Below, in pieces: positions 26,667-35,488 of a DNA stretch of 64,000 nt. The position numbers were made by a program, and so were the translations under genes. Source of the stretch: Rhizobium sp. 16-488-2b. GTDB taxonomy: Bacteria > Pseudomonadota > Alphaproteobacteria > Rhizobiales > Rhizobiaceae. Numbering within the stretch: position 1 is the first letter of the stretch; the number at the start of each line of letters is the position of its first letter. A model generated the notes under the pieces. It was not told where the DNA came from. It worked only from the letters and a program-made list of their open reading frames with translations, and did not search any database. The stretch covers positions 1 to 64,000 of the forward strand of contig NZ_JAGHMF010000002.1 of assembly GCF_017741815.1 (NCBI RefSeq), written 5' to 3'.

Positions 26667-27802
26667 GCGACCCGGCGCCCTTCGCGCCAGACGGAGCGGC
26701 TGACCGGAACGCCTTCGTCGCGGAAGACGCGGACGAGATCGGCGCGCAGCCCGGTTGCGATGCGGCCGCGATCGTTGAGGCTCACCGTGCGCGCCGGCGT
26801 CGACGTGACCATGGCGATCGCCTTCGGCAGTGAGATGCTCTCGACTTCATCGGCGATCAGGAAGGGCGCGTAGAGCAGGCTGAGCGGCACGTAATCGGAG
26901 GAGAGAACGTCGAGCACGCCGCGCTCGGCGAGATCGCGGGCGGCGATGTTGCCGGAGTGCGACTTGCCGCGCACGATATTCGGCGCGCCCATGAGAACGC
27001 TCATGCCGTTTTCATGCGAGGCCTTGGCGGCGTCGAAGCTGGTCGGGAATTCGGCGAGACGGACGCCGTTTTCGATCGCCTCGTCGACATGGGCGAGCGT
27101 CGCGTCGTCGTGGCTGGCGACCGTGATGCCGCGCTCGGCGCAGACCTTCGAGATCGCGACGCGGTGCGGCGTCGAGTTGCGCTCGGATTCCGACACGCGG
27201 CGATCGACGAACTTGGCGAACTCGGCGTCGGTCAGGCCGCGCTTCTTCTGATAGTAGAAGATGTACTGGTCCATGGTTTGGAACTGGCGCTGGCCCGGCG
27301 CATGGTCCATCAACGAGACGAGGCGGACATAGGGGTCGTTTTCGAAATCGGCGAAGTGCTGCAGCACGTTGTCGGCGGAGACTTCGCAGCGCAGGTGGAT
27401 GAGGTGCTCGGCGCGCAGGCGGCCCTCTTTCTCCGCCTTCTGGATGGCATCGGCCATGTCGCGCATCTCGCCATGCTCGAAGCCGCCATCTTCGTCGGCG
27501 CCCATGCGCAGGCAGTCGAAGACCGTGGTGATGCCCGACGTGACGATCTGGGCGTCATGCGCCTGGATCGCCGCCGTCTTGTTCCAGCGCAGGCCGGGGC
27601 GCGGCGAATAGTGGCCCTCGAGATGGTCGGTGTGCAGCTCGACCAGGCCGGGGATCAGGTAATCGCCCTCGAAATCCTCGCCGAGGCGCGAGCTGCCGCT
27701 TGCGATATCCTCGATCTTGCCGTCGCGAACGAGGACCGATCCTTCGACGATTTCATCCTCAAGGACGATGCGGGCGTTGGAGAAGACGGTTTCTTTGGTC
27801 AT
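26663..27802 (-). CDS. phnM: Ribose 1-methylphosphonate 5-triphosphate diphosphatase
   Basis: A 379-residue amidohydrolase-fold enzyme. PhnM removes pyrophosphate from alpha-D-ribose 1-alkylphosphonate 5-triphosphate before C-P cleavage. Metal ligands are seen in GLVELHTDHLEGHY (HxDH replaces the usual HxH), in the His of ITVASHDDATLAHV and in the Asp of LSSDYVPLSLL. The length matches E. coli PhnM (378). The ATG at 27802 matches the family start; a longer open frame to 27895 is not supported. It sits between the 2H phosphoesterase and phnN. Confidence 0.94.
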   Translation of the reverse strand: MTKETVFSNARIVLEDEIVEGSVLVRDGKIEDIASGSSRLGEDFEGDYLIPGLVELHTDHLEGHYSPRPGLRWNKTAAIQAHDAQIVTSGITTVFDCLRMGADEDGGFEHGEMRDMADAIQKAEKEGRLRAEHLIHLRCEVSADNVLQHFADFENDPYVRLVSLMDHAPGQRQFQTMDQYIFYYQKKRGLTDAEFAKFVDRRVSESERNSTPHRVAISKVCAERGITVASHDDATLAHVDEAIENGVRLAEFPTSFDAAKASHENGMSVLMGAPNIVRGKSHSGNIAARDLAERGVLDVLSSDYVPLSLLYAPFLIADEVESISLPKAIAMVTSTPARTVSLNDRGRIATGLRADLVRVFRDEGVPVSRSVWREGRRVA

Positions 27803-27815
27803 GACCTGTGATCTT

Positions 27816-28511
27816 TCAAGGTTTGGCGGCGGCAAGCGGCCACCAGGAATGGGCGGTAAACGGCGCGCCGCGCGTCTCTTCGACGAAAACGGCAAGGCCC
27901 GAAATCAAAAGCGGCCGGCCGGTGAAGGCGGCGAAACGCTCGGCGAGAATGGTCTTCATCACCTCGGCGCGCTCTTCCGGCACTTGGCCAGAGAGCGTCA
28001 TGTGGAACCCGAAGTCATCCATCACGTAAGGATAGCCCCAGCGCAACAGATTGGCCCTCTGGCTTTCGCTGAGCTTGTCCGGATTGCGCCGGGCGATATC
28101 GGCTTCGGACAGCGCTGCACGGAAGGGCTCAAACGACTTTACCACGGAGGCCGCGAATTGCTGAAGCGGCGGATGCAGGGAGCCGGGCACCAACGCGAAG
28201 AACCGGCCGAGCTGGCCGAGCACGAGCTCGGGGATCTCGAAGGCGGGTGTCCGGTCCGCGAAATCCTCGACCGCCTGGATGAGGTCCTTCTCGGTGACCG
28301 AGGAGGCCAAGTGGAATGGCGCCTTGATGGTGGCGTGGAAGGCATAGCGGCGCGGATCGGCGGTGAGCTCGAACTGCTCGGCGGCCGGCAGATCAGGATA
28401 ATCGGGAGCCGGATAAGTTTCGCCGGTGAAGGCATCGCGACCGAGCCAATGGGCTGCCGCCACGTTCAAGGGATCACCCTTCGGCGGCGTGAAATAGAGT
28501 GCGTATCGCAA
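27816..28511 (-). CDS. DUF1045 phosphonate-metabolism 2H phosphoesterase
   Basis: A 231-residue protein of the phosphonate-associated DUF1045 family (2H phosphoesterase superfamily). The two catalytic His motifs are FHATIKAPFH near residue 58 and FHMTLSG near 167. 2H enzymes hydrolyse cyclic phosphates of nucleotides or sugars. The C-P lyase pathway makes 5-phosphoribosyl 1,2-cyclic phosphate, which E. coli opens with PhnP, a metallo-beta-lactamase. No phnP lies in this window, so this protein may do that job (inference). It starts with TTG and ends 13 bases before phnM. Confidence 0.85.
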   Translation of the reverse strand: MRYALYFTPPKGDPLNVAAAHWLGRDAFTGETYPAPDYPDLPAAEQFELTADPRRYAFHATIKAPFHLASSVTEKDLIQAVEDFADRTPAFEIPELVLGQLGRFFALVPGSLHPPLQQFAASVVKSFEPFRAALSEADIARRNPDKLSESQRANLLRWGYPYVMDDFGFHMTLSGQVPEERAEVMKTILAERFAAFTGRPLLISGLAVFVEETRGAPFTAHSWWPLAAAKP

Positions 28512-28623
28512 GGCCAGTATCCCGGAAATCTATGTGGATGCGGGAGGCAGTCTGCCGTGATTTGACCGCCCGCCGCAAGCTTGCTTCCGGCTAAAAGATT
28601 TCCGTGACAGAATGATGATGATC

Positions 28624-28646
28624 AAGACCCATCAATGGGTCTTTTT
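28624..28646 (+). terminator. Hairpin overlapping the phnE2 stop
   Basis: AAGACCCAT (28624-28632) pairs with ATGGGTCTT (28635-28643), followed on the + strand by TTT. The stop codon of the leftward permease gene lies in the loop. For leftward transcripts there is no T-run, so it may stabilise the 3' end or stop antisense transcripts. Confidence 0.4.
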
Positions 28647-29978
28647 GCCCATCACCCGCGAACGCAGTGCATTGGAGATATTGTCGAAGACAAAGACGAC
28701 GATGAGGATGAGGAGCACCATGTAGGCGACCTTGTCCCAATCGGAGTTGGTCTTCATCGATTCCAGGAGCTTGAGGCCGATACCACCTGCGCCGACAGCG
28801 CCGATGACGGTGGCCGAGCGGGTGTTGGATTCCCAGAAATAGAGCGACTGCGAGATGAAGATCGGCAGCACCTGCGGCACCACGCCGAAGCGCTGGACGA
28901 CGACGGGCGAAGCACCCACCGACTTGACGCCCTCGCGCTGCTTGTCATCCACATTCTCCAGCGCCTCGGCATAGACCTTGCCCAGCGCGCCGGTGTCGGT
29001 GAAGAAGATGGCGGCGATGCCGGGGATCGGCCCGGGGCCGAAGGCGCGGGTGAAGAACAGCGCCCAGATCAGCATGTCGATCGAACGCAGGAAATCGAAG
29101 AGGCGCTTCGTCGCCCAGTTGGCCGAGCGGTTGAGCGTGATGTTGCGCGCGGCGATGAAGGCCAGCGGAAAGGCGAAGAGCGAGCCGAGCAGCGTGCCGA
29201 CGAAGGCCATGACCAGCGTCTGCATCAGCTTCGACAGGATATCGCCATGCTGCCAGCTGGCATTGTTGAGGAAATTATCGAGCACCAGCGAGGCGTTGGA
29301 CTGCGCGGGATCGATGCGGTCACCCGACAGCATGAGGCCGGCGACATCGACCAGGCTCTTGCCCCAGAAGGGCGACTGCGTGTCGAAGAAGAAATTGGCC
29401 CAGCCGAGGAAACGGCGCTGCACATAGACCTGCGTCGAGCGGATTTCCGCCTGGCCCTCGAAGCCGAAGGAGACGGTGACCTTGCTGTCGTCCTGCTTCA
29501 TGACGGCGGGCGCGCCCGGCGGCAGGATGGCACGATCCTTAGTGATCTCGACAGGATAGAGCTTGCCGCCGAGATAGACGTCGACACGCTCCGGCGTCAC
29601 TTCCATGCGGTCGGCATCGCTGCCGTAGGTGACGGTATAGCCGCCGGCAGCCGTCGGCAGCATCCATGCGATGACCGCATCCTTCGGATACTGGCCACGG
29701 CTGGTCCACTGCGGCACGACCTTGCCATCGACGAAGCGCAGGCGCGGCTGGGCGCGCCAGGAATACCAGTCCTGGACGTAGATCGAGGCGCGGTCCCAAT
29801 TGCCGTTGACGAAGGTCGGGATGACCTTGAAGAAATTGAACGCGAGCGCGAGGTAGATGATGACGAGGCCGGCGATGAGGGCGAGACCCCAGCGCTGCAT
29901 GAAGCTGCGGTGGAAGACCTCGGGATAATTGTCCAGCAGGCGCTGGCGATCGGCGGCGTTGACTGTGAGCGACGACAT
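28632..29978 (-). CDS. phnE: Phosphonate/phosphate ABC transporter permease, large form
   Basis: A 448-residue inner-membrane permease. An N-terminal helix (LALIAGLVIIYLALAFNFF) is followed by about 200 periplasmic residues and then the typical PhnE core of five to six helices, with SVGASPVVVQRFGVVPQVLP as the EAA loop that contacts the ATPase. The periplasmic insert is absent from short PhnE proteins. It is the fourth gene of a phnC-D-E-E order, equivalent to phoT in the Sinorhizobium phoCDET system. Its ATG overlaps the stop of the upstream permease (TGATG). Confidence 0.9.
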   Translation of the reverse strand: MSSLTVNAADRQRLLDNYPEVFHRSFMQRWGLALIAGLVIIYLALAFNFFKVIPTFVNGNWDRASIYVQDWYSWRAQPRLRFVDGKVVPQWTSRGQYPKDAVIAWMLPTAAGGYTVTYGSDADRMEVTPERVDVYLGGKLYPVEITKDRAILPPGAPAVMKQDDSKVTVSFGFEGQAEIRSTQVYVQRRFLGWANFFFDTQSPFWGKSLVDVAGLMLSGDRIDPAQSNASLVLDNFLNNASWQHGDILSKLMQTLVMAFVGTLLGSLFAFPLAFIAARNITLNRSANWATKRLFDFLRSIDMLIWALFFTRAFGPGPIPGIAAIFFTDTGALGKVYAEALENVDDKQREGVKSVGASPVVVQRFGVVPQVLPIFISQSLYFWESNTRSATVIGAVGAGGIGLKLLESMKTNSDWDKVAYMVLLILIVVFVFDNISNALRSRVMGKKTH

Positions 29979-30958
29979 CAGGCTGCTCCTCGGCCGAATT
30001 CGAAGGACTGCTTGCCGATCATGCGGCGGCGGAGCCAGGCGGAAAACTGGTCGACGCAGACGACGGTGATCAGAAGCAGGATGATGATGGCATAGGTCTT
30101 GGCGGCGTGATCGCGGCCGATCGCCAGGCTGAAGACCTCGCCGATACCGCCGCCGCCGACGGCGCCGATGATGGTGGAGGCGCGCACGTTGATCTCGAGA
30201 CGCAGCAGCGTGTACGAGACGAAATTCGGCATGACCTGCGGCAGGATGGCGAAGCGGACGCGCTCGAGCCAGCTGGCGCCGGATGCGCGCAGGCCCTCGT
30301 CCGGCTTCATGTCGGCATTCTCGACCACTTCGAAGAACAGCTTACCGAGCGCGCCGATGGTGTGGATCGACACCGCGATGATGGCCGAGATCGGGCCGAT
30401 CGACAGGATGGCGGCGAGCAGGCCGGCGATGACGATCTCCGGGAAGGCGCGCAGGATTTCCATGATGCGGCGCACGACCCAGCGGGTGGCGCCGGCACCG
30501 ACCAGATTGGTCGAGGCGAAGAAGCAGAGCACGAAGGCGCCGGATGCGCCGAGGATGGTCGAGACGATGGCGACGTTGATGGTGATCGCCAGCTGGTAGA
30601 AGAAATTCGGGATGTAGAAGCTGTCGGTGATGTAGACGCGGTCGCTGACGTAATCATACTTGATCGAGCCATCGGCATAGGGCGACGGCAGATCGAACAT
30701 GGCGCGGAAGATCTCCAGCGGGCTGTCCGGCACGAAGTGCTTCATGAAGTCGAAGAGGTAGGGAAGGCGTTCGAAGAACTTGCCCGAATTGGCGCTGTTG
30801 GCGAAATCGAGCGAGGCGCCGAGGACGATCAGGAACACAACGATCGAGATCACGGTGTAGATACGCCGTGTCCGGACTTGGCTCTGATAGTGATCGAGAA
30901 TTGTGCGGGAGCCTTGCTGCAGTCCGCCCATGTGGTCGGTTTCGGCCACGTGCGCCAT
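29978..30958 (-). CDS. phnE: Phosphonate/phosphate ABC transporter permease
   Basis: A 326-residue permease with about six helices and a periplasmic loop after the first one (residues 60-120). GLRASGASWLERVRFAILPQ is the EAA motif. It pairs with the larger permease to form the membrane channel for phosphonate or phosphate, served by the PhnC ATPase and the PhnD binding protein. The ATG at 30958 is chosen because AAGGATG lies about eight bases upstream, whereas the ATG at 30967 directly abuts that element. It corresponds to phoE of phoCDET. Confidence 0.9.
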   Translation of the reverse strand: MAHVAETDHMGGLQQGSRTILDHYQSQVRTRRIYTVISIVVFLIVLGASLDFANSANSGKFFERLPYLFDFMKHFVPDSPLEIFRAMFDLPSPYADGSIKYDYVSDRVYITDSFYIPNFFYQLAITINVAIVSTILGASGAFVLCFFASTNLVGAGATRWVVRRIMEILRAFPEIVIAGLLAAILSIGPISAIIAVSIHTIGALGKLFFEVVENADMKPDEGLRASGASWLERVRFAILPQVMPNFVSYTLLRLEINVRASTIIGAVGGGGIGEVFSLAIGRDHAAKTYAIIILLLITVVCVDQFSAWLRRRMIGKQSFEFGRGAA

Positions 30959-30981
30959 GTTGAGCATCCTTGTTGAACGAA

Positions 30982-31006
30982 CGGCGGCACCAGGATGATG
31001 CCGCCG
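30982..31006 (-). promoter_or_regulatory. Intercistronic hairpin between phnD and phnE
   Basis: CGGCGGCA (30982-30989) pairs with TGCCGCCG (30999-31006) in the 70-base gap after phnD. Hairpins here commonly protect the abundant binding-protein message and lower expression of the permeases. Confidence 0.45.
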
Positions 31007-31028
31007 CGAGTTTATTCAGAGGTTCGGA

Positions 31029-31940
31029 TCAACCGCCGATAACCGACTTACGAGCGTCGATGATCGTCTGGTAGAAGGACTGGTCGACCGGCGACCAATC
31101 GACGTAACCACCGCCGGTGAAGCTGTCGAAGCAGCCCTTGTCGGTCTTCGGCAGTTCGGCGAAGTAGGCGGTAACCTTCTTCTGGATGTCAGCCGGCAGC
31201 TTGTTGGAAACCATCAGCGGGCCGTTCGGGATCAGCGGGGACTTCCAGACCTGGACGATATCGTCCATGTCGAGCAGGCCCTTGGTGACCATGATGTGCA
31301 GGTTGCCGGAGGTGTAGCCCTGGGCCCAATCGCCGGTGGCGGAGCCGAAGGTGGTGCCGACGTCGAACTTCTTGTCGAGAACGCCGAGAACGAGGTTCTC
31401 ATGGCCGCCGCCGAAGCCGGTTTCAGAGAAGTACTGCTTGACCGGCATGCCGACATCCTTCGGCAGCGAGACGTTCGGGACGAGGTAGCCCGAGGTCGAG
31501 TCCGGATCGGCGAAGCCGAGCTTCTTGCCCTTGGCGTCGGCGAGCGTCTTGATGCCCGAATCCTTGCGGGCGACCATGATCGAGTAGTAGCCGGTCGAGC
31601 CGTCTTCCTGCTTGGTGGTCAGAACCGGCGTAACGGCGTTCGGATCCTTGAGGTAGATCGAGGCGTAGGAGGAAGCGCCCATGACAGCGAGGTCGATGGT
31701 GCCGCCCAGCAGGCCCTGGATAACGCCGTTATAGTTCGGCGACGGGAAGATCTGGACTTCCGAAACGCCGGTAGCGGCAACGAGGCCCGGCTTGACGCAC
31801 TCGGTGCGGCGAACCTGGTCGGCTTCGTTTTCACCGCCGTCGAGGCCGATACGCAGGACCTTGACGTCCTGAGCGTAGGCCTGGCCTGCAACGGTGGCGA
31901 TGGCGATCGTTGCCATCAGGATCTTGCGGAACGCAGACAT
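31029..31940 (-). CDS. phnD: Phosphonate/phosphate-binding protein
   Basis: A 303-residue periplasmic binding protein with a Sec signal peptide (cleavage probably after GQAYA, near residue 23). The PhnD fold marks are LRIGLDGGENE, the SSYASIY loop that lines the ligand pocket, and FADPDSTSGYLVPN. In this family the loops form hydrogen bonds to the phosphonate oxygens. It corresponds to phoD of the Sinorhizobium phoCDET system, which carries both phosphate and phosphonates. GGAGACTACC precedes the ATG. A hairpin follows the gene. Confidence 0.93.
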   Translation of the reverse strand: MSAFRKILMATIAIATVAGQAYAQDVKVLRIGLDGGENEADQVRRTECVKPGLVAATGVSEVQIFPSPNYNGVIQGLLGGTIDLAVMGASSYASIYLKDPNAVTPVLTTKQEDGSTGYYSIMVARKDSGIKTLADAKGKKLGFADPDSTSGYLVPNVSLPKDVGMPVKQYFSETGFGGGHENLVLGVLDKKFDVGTTFGSATGDWAQGYTSGNLHIMVTKGLLDMDDIVQVWKSPLIPNGPLMVSNKLPADIQKKVTAYFAELPKTDKGCFDSFTGGGYVDWSPVDQSFYQTIIDARKSVIGG

Positions 31941-31996
31941 GGTAGTCTCCTTTGGTGACGTTTGTCAGTGACTGTAAGTTACTGGGGAGCTGTGCT

Positions 31997-32023
31997 TTTC
32001 CGGCTTTTTCCCCCGGCCGGAAA
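31997..32023 (-). promoter_or_regulatory. Intercistronic hairpin between phnC and phnD
   Basis: TTTCCGGC (31997-32004) pairs with GCCGGAAA (32016-32023), just after the phnC stop. There is no good T-run for leftward transcripts, so it is more likely a processing or stabilising element than a full stop. Confidence 0.4.
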
Positions 32024-32027
32024 CTTG

Positions 32028-32876
32028 TCAGCGCATGACGGCGGAGGCGGCCATCACGCGCGATACGGCGTCCTGCTGCTTGCCCTTGATGTTATCCAGG
32101 CTGGTGGACGTCATGGTCTCGTCGATGCCGGCGCCGTTCTTGTCGGTGCCGTAGATCTCGTTGACGGCATCGGCCGTCAGTTCGGACGGCTTGCCGTCGA
32201 AGACGACGCGACCGCCGGCCATGCCGACGATGCGCTCGCAATAGCTGCGCGCGGTGTCGAGCGTGTGCAGGTTGGTGATGACGGTGATGCCTTCGCGCTC
32301 GTTGATATCGCGCAGCGCGTCCATGACGATCTTGGCGTTCAACGGGTCGAGCGAGGCGATCGGCTCGTCGGCAAGCAGCATCTTCGGCGCCTGCATGAGC
32401 GCACGGGCAATCGCCACGCGCTGCTGCTGGCCGCCCGAGAGCGTGCCGGCCATCTGCAGCGCCGTCTGCTCGATGCCGAGGCGCTCAAGCGCCGCGATCG
32501 CCTGCACGCGCTCTTCGCGGGTGAAGACGCCAAGCAGGCTGAGCACGGTGGAGCGATGGTTGAGACGGCCGAGGATGACATTGGTCATCACGTCGAGGCG
32601 CGGCACGAGATTGAACTGCTGGAAGATCATGGCACAATCGCGCTGCCAGTTGCGCAGCGACTTGCCGCGCAGGCCCGACACTTCCGTGCCGTTGAAATGG
32701 ATCGAGCCGGAGCTCGGCTCCTGCAGGCGGTTGATCATGCGCAGAAGCGTGGACTTGCCGGCGCCCGAACGGCCGATAATGCCGACCATCTGGCCCTGAG
32801 GGATGTCAAGCGTCACACTATCGACGGCGATCTTCTTGCCGAATTGACGGGTGACATTCTTCAGCTCGAACATCAT
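32028..32876 (-). CDS. phnC: Phosphonate/phosphate ABC transporter ATPase
   Basis: A 282-residue ABC ATPase powering the PhnE permeases. Walker A is [11 protein letters not shown] near residue 36, the signature is [16 protein letters not shown], and Walker B is [13 protein letters not shown]. The last 40 residues ([20 protein letters not shown] onward) extend beyond the usual PhnC length. The ATG at 32876 has GAGGAAGAG just upstream; the ATG at 32888 sits inside that element. It is the first gene of the leftward unit and lies 115 bases downstream of a triple PHO box. Confidence 0.93.
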   Translation of the reverse strand: MMFELKNVTRQFGKKIAVDSVTLDIPQGQMVGIIGRSGAGKSTLLRMINRLQEPSSGSIHFNGTEVSGLRGKSLRNWQRDCAMIFQQFNLVPRLDVMTNVILGRLNHRSTVLSLLGVFTREERVQAIAALERLGIEQTALQMAGTLSGGQQQRVAIARALMQAPKMLLADEPIASLDPLNAKIVMDALRDINEREGITVITNLHTLDTARSYCERIVGMAGGRVVFDGKPSELTADAVNEIYGTDKNGAGIDETMTSTSLDNIKGKQQDAVSRVMAASAVMR

Positions 32877-32991
32877 GCTCTTCCTCATAGCCCAAACGCG
32901 ATATGAGGGAGTGCATTAGGCCCGGTCCATGAAGCTCCAATGTCAGTTTTGTGTAAGTGCTGTCACAAACGGGGCTACTGTGGATTGAAAC

Positions 32992-33020
32992 GTGACAGTG
33001 GGGTCACAATTCTGTGACAG
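32992..33020 (-). promoter_or_regulatory. Triple PHO box upstream of phnC
   Basis: Reading leftward, CTGTCAC (33020-33014), TTGTGAC (33009-33003) and CTGTCAC (32998-32992) are spaced exactly 11 bp apart with 4-bp gaps, the PhoB recognition pattern. A degenerate further set near 32940-32968 may extend it. It predicts induction of phnCDEE and following genes under phosphate limitation. Confidence 0.85.
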
Positions 33021-33107
33021 ATGTGGGGTGTGGTGAGTATGGCGCCTTGTACGGCGTGGATCGGCGTTCGCGATTAACAACGCGACTATGGCCTCCATCA
33101 GTCAGCG

Positions 33108-33147
33108 CAAAAACAAAGACCCCCTCGGCACATGGCCTTGGGGGTCT
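33108..33147 (-). terminator. Rho-independent terminator after rsgA
   Basis: AGACCCCC (33117-33124) pairs with GGGGGTCT (33140-33147), and the leftward transcript then runs into TTTGTTTTTG. It closes the rsgA transcript and isolates the PHO-controlled promoter. Confidence 0.8.
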
Positions 33148-33223
33148 CAAATACCTGCCCGCCTACGGGCGTACGGATATGCTGAAATAATGCTACAGCG
33201 CAGCCGTTAGTCAACTTCATCCC

Positions 33224-34243
33224 TCACCGCCGCTTCTGCAGCACCTTGTTGCCCTTCGGCCCGGTCATCTTCGGGGTGTTCTTGTCGTTTTCCTCGCGCA
33301 GCACCCGCCAGCGGGCCAGCCGCTCCGGCGCCAGCGTGCCTGATTTGACGGCGGCCTGGACGGCGCAGCCGGGTTCGTGGTCGTGGGTGCAATCGCGAAA
33401 GCGGCAGTGTTCGGCAAGCTCGGTGATCTCGGAGAAGACCTGCTCGATCCCTTCCTGCACATCGCTGACGTGGAGCGTGCGCATGCCCGGCGTGTCGATG
33501 ACCCAGCCGCCGCCTTCCATGGCGTGCAGCGAGCGGGCGGTCGTGGTGTGGCGGCCCTTGGCGTCGCGTTCGCGGATGCCGCCGGTTGCCTGCGAGCCCT
33601 CGCCGCTCAGGCCCGCCAGCGCATTGACCAGCGTCGACTTGCCGACGCCGGACGAGCCGATCAGCGCCAGCGTCTGGCCGAAGCCGCTCCATGGACCAAG
33701 CGCTGCAGCGGCATCGCCGCTCTTGGCGTTGAGCACGACCACCGCGAGATCGCGCTGCAGGGCTTTCGCCTGCGCTTCGTATTCCGCGACATCAGGGGCG
33801 AGATCGGCCTTGGTCAGCACGATGACGGGCGTCGTCTCCGCCTGGTTGGCGAGCGCCATGTAGCGCTCTAGGCGGGCGACGTTGAAATCGGCGTTGCAGG
33901 AAGTGACGATCAGAAGCGTGTCGACATTGGCGGCGCCAAGCTGCTGGCCCTGGCGCCCCTCGACGCGGCGCCGCAGCAGCGTGCGGCGCTCCAGCCGGCG
34001 CACCAGCGTGTCATCCTCGGGATCCACCATCACCCAATCGCCGACGGCGAATTCGGACGTGTTCAGCTGATGCGAGATCTTGAGCCGGATCAGTCCATCC
34101 AGCGATGTGACGCTCAGGCGGCTGCGATGCACTTCGGCGATGCGACGCGGGATGAGACCATGATCGTCATCCGTCAGCTGATCGGAAAAGAAGTCTGACC
34201 AGCCGAGCGAGGCCAGGAATGTCGCTTCGTGATCGGTCGTCAA
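33224..34243 (-). CDS. rsgA: Ribosome small-subunit-dependent GTPase
   Basis: A 339-residue circularly permuted GTPase that helps mature the 30S subunit. The motif order is G4 (VLTKADL), then G1 (GSSGVGKSTLVN, about 195-206), then G3 (DTPGMRTL), as expected for RsgA/YjeQ. An OB fold precedes it, and a zinc finger (HCRFRDCTHDHEPGC) follows. The start is a TTG at 34243 with GGTGA close by; no nearer ATG fits the family. It is inserted between the two phosphonate units but shows no functional link. A strong terminator follows. Confidence 0.95.
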   Translation of the reverse strand: MTTDHEATFLASLGWSDFFSDQLTDDDHGLIPRRIAEVHRSRLSVTSLDGLIRLKISHQLNTSEFAVGDWVMVDPEDDTLVRRLERRTLLRRRVEGRQGQQLGAANVDTLLIVTSCNADFNVARLERYMALANQAETTPVIVLTKADLAPDVAEYEAQAKALQRDLAVVVLNAKSGDAAAALGPWSGFGQTLALIGSSGVGKSTLVNALAGLSGEGSQATGGIRERDAKGRHTTTARSLHAMEGGGWVIDTPGMRTLHVSDVQEGIEQVFSEITELAEHCRFRDCTHDHEPGCAVQAAVKSGTLAPERLARWRVLREENDKNTPKMTGPKGNKVLQKRR

Positions 34244-34502
34244 AGGTTCACCGGGGACTGCGGCGTATGGGTCAAGGTTGGCTCCGTGAAGGGACGTGTG
34301 GTGACGCGGACATTAGCGGAAGCTTCGGCGGGAAGATATGGGGTTTGCGATAGCGATACATCCGGGCGGGAAACGACAGCCGATCCCTGTTGTTATCGGA
34401 GCGACAAGTCACCGGCAGAGATTGGTGCCGTTCGCGCCTCATAGCATCTTGATTTCCCGCGAGACTTTCCTGAAAGCTGCGTTGCCCCTCAAGGAAATCT
34501 CC

Positions 34503-35426
34503 ATGTTCGTCTCGGAAGCCTTCGCCATCGGTTCGGCCACCTGTATCGCGCTCAGCTCGATGTTCATCAACGAGCTCAACGGGCGGGTGCCTTTGATGCA
34601 GCTGGCGCGCTGGCAGCTGACCGCGGCCTTCGTGATGACGGCGCTGGCGGCGACGGTTGCCGGCAGATGGGCGACGCTTGGGGCTTGGCAGCTTGGATCG
34701 CTTCTCGCCTCCAGCGTGTTCGGAATCGTGATTGCCAGCACCACCTATTTCGCCGCGATCTATACGGCCGGACCGCGCGTGACGGCGCTTCTGTTTTCGC
34801 TGGCTTCGCCTTTCGCGCTGGTGCTCGGCTATGTCGCGCTGGGCGAGACGATCGATCTGCGCCAGGGGTTCGGGGTCGTGCTCATTTTATGCGGCATCGT
34901 GATTGCTATCGGCTTTCGTCGGCGTCGGCCAGCGCCGATGATCCCGCTTGCCGATGGCGAGCCGATAGCGGAGTCGGCGCCGTCTACGCCGCCCGTCTCC
35001 ATGCTCGGGATAACGCTTGGGGTTGTGACCGCTCTCGGGCAGGCGCTGGGGAGCCTGACGGCGCGGCCGGCGATGGCCGCTGGTGTCGAGCCGTTCACGG
35101 CGATGGCGGTGCGCTCCGGGCTGGCGGTGATCTGCTTCTGGGCGCTTCTGGCGCTGCCCCGGGTGCGGGCGCAGGCGAACGGCTTTCGGGCGCGGGATTT
35201 CGGCCTTGCGGCCACCGCCGCCTTCTTCGGCACGGCGCTCGGGATGTCGCTGTTGATGGCGGCTCTGAAGACCGGCAATGTCGGGATCGTTTCGACGCTG
35301 TCTTCGATGACGCCTGTCGTCATCCTGCCGATGGTGTGGCTGCGCAGCGGGCAGATGCCGCGTGCGCATGCCTGGGGCGGGGCAGCACTTGCCATCGCGG
35401 GCACGGCGCTGATCAGCCTGAGCTAA
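34503..35426 (+). CDS. EamA-family (DMT) transporter
   Basis: A 307-residue inner-membrane protein with ten predicted helices in two EamA repeats (about 5-140 and 170-305). The drug/metabolite transporter superfamily exports amino acids, purines or other small metabolites, and the substrate cannot be inferred here. AAGGAAA lies before the ATG at 34503. The open frame upstream (to 34338) lacks a ribosome site. The gene is divergent from rsgA and convergent with the hexapeptide transferase gene. Confidence 0.87.
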   Translation: MFVSEAFAIGSATCIALSSMFINELNGRVPLMQLARWQLTAAFVMTALAATVAGRWATLGAWQLGSLLASSVFGIVIASTTYFAAIYTAGPRVTALLFSLASPFALVLGYVALGETIDLRQGFGVVLILCGIVIAIGFRRRRPAPMIPLADGEPIAESAPSTPPVSMLGITLGVVTALGQALGSLTARPAMAAGVEPFTAMAVRSGLAVICFWALLALPRVRAQANGFRARDFGLAATAAFFGTALGMSLLMAALKTGNVGIVSTLSSMTPVVILPMVWLRSGQMPRAHAWGGAALAIAGTALISLS

Positions 35427-35430
35427 GGCG

Positions 35431-35460
35431 CCGGCGCGAATGGCGATCCATCCGCGCCGG
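35431..35460. terminator. Long hairpin between convergent genes
   Basis: CCGGCGCG (35431-35438) pairs with CGCGCCGG (35453-35460), and inner ATGG/CCAT extends the stem. It lies between the EamA stop and the transferase stop and could end both transcripts, though neither side has a clear T-run. Confidence 0.45.
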
Positions 35461-35488
35461 AAAGGTTCGATTCGGACGGATACGCGGC

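Noticed and set aside
28604..28610. PHO box before the DUF1045 gene
   Set aside because: Only one CTGTCAC heptamer is present, without a partner 11 bp away.
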